This document shows, piece by piece, positions 35,568 to 35,582 of a DNA stretch of 35,582 bases. The notes under the pieces are model-generated. The model searched no databases and had not been told where the DNA came from. It saw only the letters and a list, made by a program, of their open reading frames with translations. Made by a program: the position numbers and the translations under genes. Source of the stretch: a virus; the IMG/VR virus record IMGVR_UViG_3300043466_001463, positions 1-35,582 of that record, one strand, 5' to 3'. Position 1 is the first letter of the stretch. Every line of letters starts with the position of its first letter.

Positions 35568-35582
35568 TGCCTGTGGCAATGA
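35567..35582 (+). CDS. Partial gene start at the right edge
   Basis: ATG 35567 shares one base with the preceding stop (TGATG) and gives five residues before the window ends. Listed because the coupled start continues the gene chain. Confidence 0.25.

Noticed and set aside
1-35582. CRISPR arrays, insertion sequences, integrase or terminal repeats
   Set aside because: No regular repeat-spacer pattern, no transposase or integrase motifs, and no obvious sequence shared by the two window ends were seen.

Overview
The window is an internal piece of the genome of a tailed double-stranded DNA phage (or prophage). Both ends cut through genes: a leftward gene runs off base 1 and a rightward start codon sits 16 bases before the last base. 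Hallmarks are a large terminase (13641-15482), a portal protein (206-2485), several fibre or baseplate proteins, a DnaB-type helicase (16854-18158) and a long rightward array of small overlapping early-type genes. Major capsid, scaffold, tube, lysin, integrase and DNA polymerase are not seen and presumably lie outside. The host cannot be fixed from sequence. Many starts lack a Shine-Dalgarno sequence and sit behind A/C-rich leaders, and virion and accessory proteins carry Sec-type signal peptides or a lipobox. A Gram-negative host, possibly of the PVC/Verrucomicrobiota kind, is my guess (inference, low confidence).

Layout. (1) 1-15482, leftward: the virion block, read terminase -> two baseplate-like proteins -> small virion proteins -> four long fibre or repeat proteins -> a protein with a trypsin-like GDSGSP motif -> portal. 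About 11 kb of adhesion-type genes therefore separate terminase from portal. (2) 15511-16876, rightward: a small-terminase-like helix-turn-helix protein and a cysteine-rich protein. (3) 16854-21281, mostly leftward: helicase, glycosyltransferase-like protein, small proteins, a lipoprotein and a secreted coiled-coil protein, interrupted by one HNH gene on the other strand. (4) 21282-22148: about 870 bases with no convincing gene but very rich in inverted repeats, with operator-like palindromes and a candidate small RNA that has its own promoter and terminator. This is the divergence point between the leftward and rightward arms. (5) 22149-28440, rightward: HNH nuclease, double helix-turn-helix protein, a RusA resolvase split over two frames at an A AAA AAG heptamer, a metallopeptidase-like protein, dCMP deaminase, a cluster of tiny membrane proteins, a PD-(D/E)XK-like nuclease and many small unknowns. 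(6) 28441-29367: about 930 non-coding bases with G-rich tracts, overlapping hairpins and palindromes, a candidate replication or control region. (7) 29368-35582, rightward: a gp88-like cysteine protein, a DUF932 protein, an endonuclease III-like glycosylase and a chain of small genes joined by stop-start overlaps.

How it fits together: the leftward arm makes packaging and host-recognition parts; the middle and right arms supply replication, recombination and nucleotide metabolism (DnaB, RusA, PD-(D/E)XK-like protein, HhH glycosylase, dCMP deaminase) plus many probable host-takeover proteins. The most notable observations are the split RusA gene with a canonical -1 slippery site, the structured non-coding region at 21.3-22.1 kb, the tiny membrane-protein cluster at 25.2-25.9 kb and the fibre-linked protease-like protein. 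All calls come from reading the sequence; no database search or folding calculation was run.
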